Source of the DNA: Curvibacter soli
GTDB lineage: Bacteria > Pseudomonadota > Gammaproteobacteria > Burkholderiales > Burkholderiaceae_C
NCBI RefSeq assembly: GCF_029211125.1
Contig: NZ_JARGEN010000034.1
Location: 62,001 to 126,000, forward strand
DNA length: 64,000 nt
Direction: 5' to 3'
The position numbers and the translations under genes are program-made. Under the pieces are notes generated by a model. The model was not told the origin of the DNA. It searched no databases and saw only the letters and a program-made list of their open reading frames with translations. How positions within the stretch are numbered: the stretch's first letter is position 1; every line of letters starts with the position of its first letter. This document shows positions 56,860 to 64,000 of the stretch, piece after piece.

Positions 56860-59800
56860 TCATGCCGTTTCGGCCTGCGGCTGCCCCAGACTGCGCAGCA
56901 CGTCGCGCACCATCTGGGCGCGGGCCTTGGGGTCGGGCAGCTCGCGCTCGATGCGCAGCTTGTCGTTGCCGGCGAGCTTGATGTGGCGGTTCTTCTGGAT
57001 CAGCCCGATGATGCGCATCGAGTCGATCGGCGGGTTGGGCCGGAAGGTGATGCTGATGACGCCGGGCGCCGCGTCCACCTTCACCACGCCGTAGGGTTGG
57101 CTGAGCACGCGCAGGCGGTGCACGTCGATCAGCGTCTGCGCCTGCGCGGGCAGCTTGCCGAAGCGGTCCACGATCTCTTCGAGCAGGCCGTCGATCTGGT
57201 CGCTGGTCTTGGCCGTGGCCAGCTTCTTGTAGAACGACAGCCGCAGGTGCACGTCGCCGCAGTAGCTGTCGGGCAGCAGGGCCGGGGCGTGCAGGTTAAT
57301 CTCGGTCGCCGCCGACAGCGGCGCCAGCAGGTCGGGCTCCTTGCCGGCCTTCAGCACCCTCACCGCTTCGGACAGCATGTCGTTGTAGAGCTGGAAGCCG
57401 ATCTCCATCATGTTGCCGCTCTGGCTTTCGCCCAGCACTTCGCCGGTGCCGCGGATTTCCAGGTCGTGCATGGCCAGGTAGAAGCCGCTGCCCAGCTCCT
57501 CCATCTGCTGGATGGCTTCGAGCCGCTGGGCCGCGTTCTTGGTCAGCCCCTCGATGTCGGGCACCATCAGGTAGGCATAGGCCTGGTGGTGGCTGCGGCC
57601 CACGCGCCCGCGCAGCTGGTGCAGCTGCGCCAGGCCGAACTTGTCGGCGCGGCTGATGACGATGGTGTTGGCCGTGGGCACGTCGATGCCGGTCTCGATG
57701 ATGGTCGAACACAGCAGGATGTTGTAGCGCTGGGCCACGAAGTCGCGCATCACGCGCTCGAGCTCGCGCTCGGGCATCTGGCCGTGGGCCACGGCGATGC
57801 GGGCCTCGGGCAGCATGGCTTCGAGCTGTTGGCGGCGGTTCTCGATGGTTTCCACCTCGTTGTGCAGGAAGTAGACCTGTCCGCCGCGCTTCAGTTCGCG
57901 CAGCACGGCTTCGCGGATCACGCCCGTGCCCTCGTTGCGCACGAAGGTCTTGATGGCCAGTCGGCGCTGCGGCGCGGTGGCGATGACGCTGAGGTCGCGC
58001 AGGCCCTCCAGCGCCATGCCCAGCGTGCGCGGGATGGGCGTGGCGGTGAGCGTGAGCACGTCCACCTCGGCGCGCATGGCCTTCATGACTTCCTTGTGGC
58101 GCACGCCGAAGCGGTGTTCCTCGTCGATGATGAGCAGGCCCAGGTTCTTGAAGTGCACCGATTCGCTGAGCAGCTTGTGCGTGCCCACGACGATGTCCAC
58201 GCTGCCTTCGGCCAGGCCCTTGGCGGCGGCGCTGATTTCCTTGGCCGAGCGGAAGCGGCTCATCTCCGCCACCTTCACGGGCCACTTGCCGAAGCGGTCC
58301 ACCAGCGTCTGGTAATGCTGCTCGGCCAGCAGCGTGGTGGGGGCCAGGAAGGCCACCTGGCGTCCGCCCAGCACGGCGATGAAGGCCGCGCGCAGCGCCA
58401 CCTCGGTCTTGCCGAAGCCCACGTCGCCGCAGACCAGGCGGTCCATGGGGCGCGGGCTCACCATGTCCTGGATCACGGCGTGGATGGCGGCACTCTGGTC
58501 GGCGGTTTCCTCGAAGCCGAAGTCCTGCGCGAACACCTCGTATTCCTGTGCCGGGTAGCGGAAGGCGTGGCCTTCGCGCGCGGCGCGGCGGGCGTAGATG
58601 TTGAGCAGCTCCGCCGCCGAGTCGCGCACCTGCTCGGCGGCGCGGCGCTTGGCCTTCTCCCACTGGCCGCTGCCGAGCTTGTGCAGCGGCGCCTCGTCGG
58701 CGGAGACGCCCGTGTAGCGGCTGATCTGGTGCAACTGGCTCACGGGCACGTAGAGCGTGGCGTGGTCGGCGTATTCGAGATGCAGGAATTCCTGCGCCTC
58801 GGGCGTGCCGTCGGCGCTGGCGGTCTGGCCCAGGTCCATGTTCACCAGCCCGCGGTAGCGGCCTATGCCGTGCTGCGCATGCACCACGGGGTCGCCCACG
58901 CTGAGTTCGGACAGGTCCTTGATGAGCGCGTCGATGTCGCTCACCTGTTCCTGCCGGCGCCGTCGGCGGGTGGTGGGGCCGGCGGAGAACAGTTCGGTCT
59001 CGGTGACGAAGTCGATGCCCTGTTCCACCCAGGCGAAGCCCGCGGCCAGCGGCGCGGTGGCGATGCCGGCCTTCTCGTCGCTGGCCTCGAACTCGGCCAG
59101 GCTGTCGAACGCGGGCGGGTTCACTCCGCTGGCGCGCAGGAAGTCCAGCAGGCTTTCGCGGCGGCCATCGCTTTCGGCCAGCAGCAGTACGCGCTGCGGC
59201 GTGGCCTCGATGTGGGCCTGCAGCCGGGCCAGCGGGTCTTCGGTGCCGCGCGCGGCGGACAGGTCGCCGAGCTTCTGGAACATGGCGCTGTCGGCCACGT
59301 CCTGCACGCCGGGACGCAGCGCCAGTTGGGCATGCTGGTTGGCGCGGGCGTAGAACTGCTCGGCGGTCAGGAACAGCGTCTCGGGCGGCAGGGCCGGGCG
59401 TTCCGGGTCGCCCTGCACGAGGCGGTAGCGGTCTTTCGTGTCCTGCCAGAAGCGCTGGAACGCGGGCTCGATGTCGCCGTGCAGCACCACGGTGGCGTCG
59501 GCGCCCAGGTAGTCGAACACGGTGGCCGTCTCGTCGAAGAACAGCGGCAGGTAGTACTCGATGCCCGCCGTGGCCACGCCGTTGCCCATGTCCTTGTAGA
59601 TGCGGCTCTTGGTCGGGTCGCCTTCGAGCATTTCGCGCCAGCGCTGGCGAAAGCGTGCGCGGGCCGTGTCGTCCATGGGGAACTCGCGCCCGGGCAGCAG
59701 GCGCACCTCGGGCACCGGGTACAGGCTGCGCTGGCTGTCGGGGTCGAAGGTGCGGATGCTGTCCACCTCGTCGTCGAACAGGTCGACGCGGTAGGGCACG

Positions 59801-60327
59801 GGCGAGCCCATGGGGAACAGGTCGATCAGGCCGCCGCGCACGGCATATTCGCCGGGGCTCACCACCTGCGTCACGTGGCTGTAGCCCGCCAGCGTGAGCT
59901 GCGCGCGGAGCTTGGCTTCGTCGAGCTTCTGCTGCGCCTTGAAGTGGAAGGTGTAGCCGGCCAGGAACGATGGCGGCCCCAGGCGGTACAGCGCCGTGGT
60001 GGCGGGTGCGACCACCACGTCGGCCTCGCCCTGGCTGATGCGCCACAGTGCCGCCAGCCGTTCGCTGATCAGGTCCTGGTGGGGCGAGAAGGTGTCGTAG
60101 GGCAGCGTTTCCCAGTCGGGGAACAGGGCGCAGCGCAGCCCGGGCGCGAAGAAGGCGATCTCTTCGGCCAGCCGGCGCGCGTCCGCCGCATCGGCGGTGA
60201 TGATGGCCGTGCGCCGGCGCGCCGTGCGGGCGCGCTCCGCCACGCGGGACAGCAGCAGTGCGTCGGCGGAGCCCGGTGGCAGGGGCAGGGTGAATCGTTT
60301 GCCAGGGAGGAGAGAGGGAAGGTCCAT
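56860..60327 (-). CDS. mfd: Transcription-repair coupling factor
   Basis: An 1155-residue protein that removes RNA polymerase stalled at DNA lesions and recruits UvrA. Order: UvrB-like N-terminal domains (LFPDWETLPYDTFSPHQDLI), RNA-polymerase interaction domain (GDPVVHAQHGIGRYRGLVNM), RecG-like translocase with Walker A VCGDVGFGKTEVA and DEEH box IDEEHRFGV, TRG motif region, and C-terminal TRCF domain. Length is normal (E. coli 1148). Start MDLPSLLPGKRFTLPLP. Divergent from ispD, 91 bp apart. Confidence 0.96.
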   Translation of the reverse strand: MDLPSLLPGKRFTLPLPPGSADALLLSRVAERARTARRRTAIITADAADARRLAEEIAFFAPGLRCALFPDWETLPYDTFSPHQDLISERLAALWRISQGEADVVVAPATTALYRLGPPSFLAGYTFHFKAQQKLDEAKLRAQLTLAGYSHVTQVVSPGEYAVRGGLIDLFPMGSPVPYRVDLFDDEVDSIRTFDPDSQRSLYPVPEVRLLPGREFPMDDTARARFRQRWREMLEGDPTKSRIYKDMGNGVATAGIEYYLPLFFDETATVFDYLGADATVVLHGDIEPAFQRFWQDTKDRYRLVQGDPERPALPPETLFLTAEQFYARANQHAQLALRPGVQDVADSAMFQKLGDLSAARGTEDPLARLQAHIEATPQRVLLLAESDGRRESLLDFLRASGVNPPAFDSLAEFEASDEKAGIATAPLAAGFAWVEQGIDFVTETELFSAGPTTRRRRRQEQVSDIDALIKDLSELSVGDPVVHAQHGIGRYRGLVNMDLGQTASADGTPEAQEFLHLEYADHATLYVPVSQLHQISRYTGVSADEAPLHKLGSGQWEKAKRRAAEQVRDSAAELLNIYARRAAREGHAFRYPAQEYEVFAQDFGFEETADQSAAIHAVIQDMVSPRPMDRLVCGDVGFGKTEVALRAAFIAVLGGRQVAFLAPTTLLAEQHYQTLVDRFGKWPVKVAEMSRFRSAKEISAAAKGLAEGSVDIVVGTHKLLSESVHFKNLGLLIIDEEHRFGVRHKEVMKAMRAEVDVLTLTATPIPRTLGMALEGLRDLSVIATAPQRRLAIKTFVRNEGTGVIREAVLRELKRGGQVYFLHNEVETIENRRQQLEAMLPEARIAVAHGQMPERELERVMRDFVAQRYNILLCSTIIETGIDVPTANTIVISRADKFGLAQLHQLRGRVGRSHHQAYAYLMVPDIEGLTKNAAQRLEAIQQMEELGSGFYLAMHDLEIRGTGEVLGESQSGNMMEIGFQLYNDMLSEAVRVLKAGKEPDLLAPLSAATEINLHAPALLPDSYCGDVHLRLSFYKKLATAKTSDQIDGLLEEIVDRFGKLPAQAQTLIDVHRLRVLSQPYGVVKVDAAPGVISITFRPNPPIDSMRIIGLIQKNRHIKLAGNDKLRIERELPDPKARAQMVRDVLRSLGQPQAETA

Positions 60328-60418
60328 GCGAAGCGCGGCGTATGCCAAATGGAGAGCACCCTGCGGGCAGGGGGCCCGAAGGGTGCGCAACTGCGGTCGA
60401 TTCTAGAATGGCGCCTCC

Positions 60419-61249
60419 ATGAGCGATGTGCTGCCGTTTCCCGCCACCGTCTCCAGTGCGGTTTCGGGCCGCTTCTGGGCGCTGGTGCCGTGCGCTGGAA
60501 CGGGCGTGCGCGCCGCACCGCCGGGCGGCGGCATGGCGGCATGGCCCAAGCAATACCAGAACGTAGCCGGCCAGCCGCTGGTGCTGCACACGCTGGCGGC
60601 CTTTGCCGGCGTGGCCCGGCTCGCGGGCACGCTGGTGGCCGTGGCGCCGGGCGACCTGTTCTTCCAGGCCCATGCGCATGCCGCCTTCTTCGCCGTGGAC
60701 TGCGGCGGCGCCACGCGCGCGGCCACGGTGGAGGCGGGGCTGCGCGCCCTGCGCACGCGCGGCGCCGCCGCCCACGACTGGGTGCTGGTGCACGACGCCG
60801 CGCGCTGCCTGGTGACCACGGCGCAGATCGACGCGCTGATCGACGCCTGCGCCCATGACGCCGTGGGCGGCCTGCTGGCGCACAAGCTGCCCGACACGCT
60901 GAAGACGGCCACCGCCGGGCCGGGCGGTTTCCGGGTGGCGGGCACGGTGGACCGCAGCGACAAATGGCTGGCGCAGACACCCCAGATGTTTCGCATCGGC
61001 ATGCTGCAAGACGCGCTGGAGCGCGCGGGCGCCCAGGTGACGGACGAGGCCGGTGCCGTCGAGGCCATGGGCTTGCACCCGCGCCTGGTGGAAGGCGGGG
61101 CGCAGAACTTCAAGGTCACCTACCCCGAGGACTTCGCGCTGGCCGAGGCCGTGCTGGCCACGCGCCGGCACGGCGCCACGCTGGAGCGCTTCGGCGGCGG
61201 CGTGATAGCCGATCCCGATCATTCGAAGGACGACGCTGGATGGACATGA
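60419..61249 (+). CDS. ispD: 2-C-methyl-D-erythritol 4-phosphate cytidylyltransferase
   Basis: A 276-residue MEP-pathway enzyme joining CTP and methylerythritol phosphate. The nucleotide-binding loop reads [20 protein letters not shown] followed by [17 protein letters not shown]; the stretch between Arg and PKQY is a few residues longer than usual. [12 protein letters not shown] and KLPDTLKT-like blocks follow, and [18 protein letters not shown] is canonical. Its stop overlaps the ispF start. Together they supply isoprenoid precursors. Confidence 0.93.
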   Translation: MSDVLPFPATVSSAVSGRFWALVPCAGTGVRAAPPGGGMAAWPKQYQNVAGQPLVLHTLAAFAGVARLAGTLVAVAPGDLFFQAHAHAAFFAVDCGGATRAATVEAGLRALRTRGAAAHDWVLVHDAARCLVTTAQIDALIDACAHDAVGGLLAHKLPDTLKTATAGPGGFRVAGTVDRSDKWLAQTPQMFRIGMLQDALERAGAQVTDEAGAVEAMGLHPRLVEGGAQNFKVTYPEDFALAEAVLATRRHGATLERFGGGVIADPDHSKDDAGWT

Positions 61250-61734
61250 GAATTGGCGAAGGCTGGGACGTGCACGCGCTGGTGCCCGACCGCCCATTGA
61301 TCATCGGCGGGGTGCGGATTCCCTTCCACCTGGGCCTGCTGGGCCATTCGGATGCCGACGTGCTGCTGCACGCCATGACCGACGCGCTGCTCGGCGCTGC
61401 GGCGCTGGGCGACATCGGGACGCATTTCCCTGATACCGACCCCACGTTCCGCGGCGCCGATTCGGTGGCGCTGCTGGCGGAGGCGGCGCGGCGCGTGGCG
61501 GCGCAGGGCTGGCGCATCGCCAACATCGACAGCACTGTCGTCGCCCAGGCGCCGCGCCTGGGCCCGCACATACCGGCGATGCGCGCATGCATCGCGCAGG
61601 CGCTGGGCCTGCGCGAAGACCAGGTGAACGTCAAGGCCAAGACCGCCGAACGGCTCGGCCCCGTGGGGCAGGGCCAGGCGATCGAGGCGCGCGCGGTGGC
61701 ACTACTTCTGGGGCTGGGCGGCGGCAACGGCTGA
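61240..61734 (+). CDS. ispF: 2-C-methyl-D-erythritol 2,4-cyclodiphosphate synthase
   Basis: A 164-residue trimeric enzyme of the MEP pathway. Zinc and substrate residues lie in [12 protein letters not shown] and [32 protein letters not shown], and the C-terminal [23 protein letters not shown] 61240 (GAAGGA 9 nt upstream) is chosen; ATG 61246 (ATGA with the ispD stop) is also good. Its last 33 bp overlap the convergent envZ gene. Confidence 0.95.
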   Translation: MDMRIGEGWDVHALVPDRPLIIGGVRIPFHLGLLGHSDADVLLHAMTDALLGAAALGDIGTHFPDTDPTFRGADSVALLAEAARRVAAQGWRIANIDSTVVAQAPRLGPHIPAMRACIAQALGLREDQVNVKAKTAERLGPVGQGQAIEARAVALLLGLGGGNG

Positions 61735-63234
61735 GTCGTGCCGCAACGCCTGCAGGCGCGCTGCCGGCGTGCGGGCCGCCTTGTCGCCCGCCGGCAACAC
61801 CGAGGCGCGCAGCAACTGGATATGCGCCGCCAGTCCGCCCGAGGTGGTGTTGGCCAGCGCGAACACGCCGCCCATGCGCTGCACGGTCTTGTCCACGATA
61901 GACAGGCCCAGGCCGGCGCCCGTGGCTTCGGTGCGCGCGGAGTCGCCGCGGAAGAAGGGCTTGGTCAGGCTGGACAGCGTTTCCTGCGGTACGCCGGGGC
62001 CGTGGTCGCGCACCTTGAGCAGCACCCATTCGTCGCGCGCCTTGGCCGCGATGTCCACGTGCGCCACGCTGGTGCCGGGCGACTTGCCGTAGCGGCGGGC
62101 GTTCTCCAGCAGGTTGGAGATCACGCGGCCCAGTTCCACGTCGTCGGCCAGCACCTGCATGTCTTCCGCGACCGCGAGGTTGATCTGCAGGTCGGCATGG
62201 TCCTTCACCGCATACACGCACGAGGCGATGACTTCGTGCAGCGGCACAGGCTTGAGTTCCACGTGGTCGGGGCGGGCGTAGTCGAGGAACTTGTCGATGA
62301 TGGCGTCGAGCTGCACGATGTCGGCCACCATGTGGTCGCGCGCGCCGTTGTCGTGCACGCTCATCTCGGTTTCCAGGCGCAGCCGCGCCAGGGGCGTGCG
62401 CAGGTCGTGCGAGATGCCGGCCAGCATCACGGCGCGGTCCTGCTCCATCTTGGCGAGCTTCTGCGCCATGCGGTTGAAGCCGATGTTGACCTCGCGGATC
62501 TCGCTGGTGACGGCCTGCTCGTCGAGGTGGCTGGCCGCGAAGTCGCCTTCGCGCACGCGGTTGGCGGCGAAGCTCAACTGCTTGAGCGGCTGGTTGATGA
62601 GCCGCGCTATTGCCGCGGCTCCGGCCAGCGAAAGCACGGCGGCCGTCACCAGCCAGGTCAGCCAGGTCTTGCCGCCCGCGGGGATGAAACGGGCGCTGTC
62701 CATGAGCAGCCAGTTGGCGTCGCCGTTGATCGTGAACCCGACCCACAGCCCCGGCTTGCCGTTCACGCTGCTGGCGACGATGGTGCCGCTGCCCAGGCGG
62801 CTGGACAACTCTTGCGTCAGGCGCGTGCTGAGCGCGTCGTCGGCCATCAGCTCGAACCGGTCGCCGGGCTCGCGCGGCAGGATGCGCACGCCTTCCTGGT
62901 CGGCCATGGTCTTGATGAGCGACACGCGGGCGATGGCGTCGGAATGCACCAGCGCCGCGCGGCTCAGGCTCACGAGCGAGGCGATCTGCTGCGCCGTCTG
63001 GATGGCGCGCGGCTCGAACTCCAACGCGCGCAGCGTCTGCAGCCACGCGAGAATGCTGCCGATCAGCAAGATGCCCAGCAGGAAGAACGTGCGCCAGAAC
63101 AGGTTCAGCCCGACGCGGGAGCGTGGGTCCCATGTTGCGCCCTCCGTTTCGAGCGGCGCTGGGCTGGTGCCCATGGCATGCGGGTCGATGGTCGAGTTGC
63201 TCACCCTCGCGCGCCCTTCAGACAGCATGTCCAT
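61702..63234 (-). CDS. envZ: Sensor histidine kinase, EnvZ-like
   Basis: A 510-residue inner-membrane kinase: TM1 about residues 46-65 ([20 protein letters not shown]), a periplasmic loop, TM2 about 195-212, a HAMP domain, H-box [17 protein letters not shown] (phospho-His), and an ATPase domain with [19 protein letters not shown] and GAGLGLSIV. Located 3 bp behind ompR on the same strand. Probably an EnvZ/OmpR pair responding to envelope or osmotic stress; the exact stimulus is not in the sequence. The 3' end overlaps ispF by 33 bp. Confidence 0.92.
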   Translation of the reverse strand: MDMLSEGRARVSNSTIDPHAMGTSPAPLETEGATWDPRSRVGLNLFWRTFFLLGILLIGSILAWLQTLRALEFEPRAIQTAQQIASLVSLSRAALVHSDAIARVSLIKTMADQEGVRILPREPGDRFELMADDALSTRLTQELSSRLGSGTIVASSVNGKPGLWVGFTINGDANWLLMDSARFIPAGGKTWLTWLVTAAVLSLAGAAAIARLINQPLKQLSFAANRVREGDFAASHLDEQAVTSEIREVNIGFNRMAQKLAKMEQDRAVMLAGISHDLRTPLARLRLETEMSVHDNGARDHMVADIVQLDAIIDKFLDYARPDHVELKPVPLHEVIASCVYAVKDHADLQINLAVAEDMQVLADDVELGRVISNLLENARRYGKSPGTSVAHVDIAAKARDEWVLLKVRDHGPGVPQETLSSLTKPFFRGDSARTEATGAGLGLSIVDKTVQRMGGVFALANTTSGGLAAHIQLLRASVLPAGDKAARTPAARLQALRHDSAVAAAQPQK

Positions 63235-63237
63235 GCA

Positions 63238-63969
63238 TCAGTTCGTGCCGTCCGGAACAAAGACGTAGCCCACACCCCACACGGTCTGGATGTAGCGCGG
63301 AGCCGCCGCGTCGGTCTCCACCAGCTTGCGCAGGCGCGATATCTGCACGTCGAGGCTGCGGTCGAACGGCTCGAACTCGCGCCCGCGCGCCAGCAGCGCC
63401 AGCTTCTCGCGCGAAAGCGGCTGGCGCGGGTGGCGCACCAGGGCCTTGAGCATGGCGAACTCGCCGGTGGTTAGCGGCAGCTCCTCGCCGTTCTTCTGCA
63501 GCGCGCGCGTGCCCAGGTCGAACGTGAAGGGGCCGAAGGTTACCAGTTCGTTGTCGCCCGAGGGCGCGCCCGGCGCTTCCTGCGGCGGGCGGCGGCGCAG
63601 CACGGCGTGGATGCGCGCCAGCAGCTCGCGCGGATTGAACGGCTTGCCGAGGTAGTCGTCGGCGCCGACTTCCAGTCCCACGATGCGGTCCACGTCCTCG
63701 CCCTTGGCGGTGAGCATGATGATGGGGGTGCGGTCGTTGGCCGCGCGCAGGCGGCGGCAGATCGACAGGCCATCTTCTCCAGGCATCATGAGGTCCAGCA
63801 CGATCAGGTCCACGGTTTCACGCAGCAGCAGGCGGTTGAGCGCCTTGGCGTCTTCCGCCACCATCACCTCGAACCCTTCCTGGGTCAGGTAGCGGCGCAA
63901 AAGGTCGCGGATTCGCGCGTCGTCGTCAACAACGAGAACCTTGTCGGTACGGCCAGCGGTTTGGGTCAT
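63238..63969 (-). CDS. ompR: OmpR-family response regulator
   Basis: A 243-residue two-domain regulator. Receiver domain: acidic pocket DDD (residues 15-17), phosphorylation site Asp59 in LIVLDLMMPGEDG, conserved Thr in IIMLTAKGE and Lys in YLGKPFNPRELL. C-terminal winged helix: LTTGEFAMLKALVRHP, LARGREFEPFDRSLDVQISR, IQTVWGVGYVF. Start MTQTAGRTDKVLVVDDD. Partner kinase gene lies 3 bp downstream. The upstream promoter would extend past the window's right edge. Confidence 0.95.
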   Translation of the reverse strand: MTQTAGRTDKVLVVDDDARIRDLLRRYLTQEGFEVMVAEDAKALNRLLLRETVDLIVLDLMMPGEDGLSICRRLRAANDRTPIIMLTAKGEDVDRIVGLEVGADDYLGKPFNPRELLARIHAVLRRRPPQEAPGAPSGDNELVTFGPFTFDLGTRALQKNGEELPLTTGEFAMLKALVRHPRQPLSREKLALLARGREFEPFDRSLDVQISRLRKLVETDAAAPRYIQTVWGVGYVFVPDGTN

Positions 63970-64000
63970 GTCGTGCCTTTTTGAATTTGTAACAGAGCCG

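Noticed and set aside
56827-60858. 1343-codon plus-strand frame opposite mfd
   Set aside because: Same composition artefact; mfd on the minus strand has complete family motifs.
57296-61297. 1333-codon second minus-strand frame across mfd and antisense to ispD
   Set aside because: Arg/Pro/Ala-rich translation crossing two real genes; no motifs.

Overview
This 64 kb window is a gene-dense, high-GC stretch of a bacterial chromosome, probably from a betaproteobacterium of the family Comamonadaceae (Acidovorax/Alicycliphilus/Diaphorobacter-like). That placement is inferred from the housekeeping gene order (cysS-alkA-accA-tilS-lysC), the Gram-negative envelope genes (lpxH, mltB, kefC, ppiD), the proteobacterial gshA and the dispersed short repeats. 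No species can be named from the sequence alone. No prophage, complete insertion sequence, CRISPR array or rRNA operon was seen.

Layout. 1-6.5 kb: partial folC, an ArsC/Spx-like protein, a glycine-zipper envelope protein, ppnP, murB, yajQ, an aspartyl protease, a degenerate HD protein and plsY. 6.5-15 kb: ybaK, an aldo-keto reductase, prfB with its programmed +1 frameshift, pepN, fbp and a KefC-type antiporter. 15-21.7 kb: a mobile element beside a methyltransferase remnant, tRNA-His, ppiD, cardiolipin synthase, then a sigma-54-type aldehyde dehydrogenase/DUF779 pair. 21.9-28.2 kb: a sirtuin and the AcoR-like activator, exonuclease I, a lytic transglycosylase and tRNA-Ser. 28.2-34.4 kb: lysC, tilS, accA, alkA and cysS on the minus strand, broken up by mobile elements. 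34.6-42.9 kb: a TPR protein, an L,D-transpeptidase, two cyclophilins, lpxH, mtfA, aroQ and glnS. 43.2-50.4 kb: an AhpD-like protein, a FUSC/GT51 deletion scar, an RbgA-type GTPase, gshA, cobQ and cobT. 50.4-64 kb: a diguanylate cyclase, nth, an aminotransferase, a DUF6172 protein, rhlE, serB, a ParDE pair, mfd, ispD, ispF and envZ/ompR.

How the genes work together. Most are core functions: envelope building (murB, plsY, lpxH, cls, mltB, L,D-transpeptidase, ppiD), translation (prfB, glnS, cysS, tilS, ybaK, tRNAs), DNA repair (mfd, nth, sbcB, alkA), isoprenoid precursors (ispD-ispF) and cobamide assembly (cobQ-cobT). The clearest regulatory unit is the acetaldehyde dehydrogenase-like gene with a -24/-12 promoter, a palindromic upstream site and a nearby AcoR-like activator.

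The least ordinary content is non-coding. Five families of short repeats are visible: (A) about 12 copies of a roughly 55-bp element, mostly at gene ends but also inside pepN, tilS and the ppiA signal peptide; (B) a roughly 235-bp element with 17-bp terminal inverted repeats and 5-bp target duplications; (C) a roughly 166-bp element with CTAGTGCAGTGTTC ends, one copy of which has a B element inserted in it; (D) a 241-bp AT-rich element with 16-bp terminal repeats and a 6-bp target duplication at the tilS stop codon; and (E) two copies of a roughly 75-bp element carrying a 19-21 bp perfect palindrome plus a half-site about 55 bp away, both between convergent genes.
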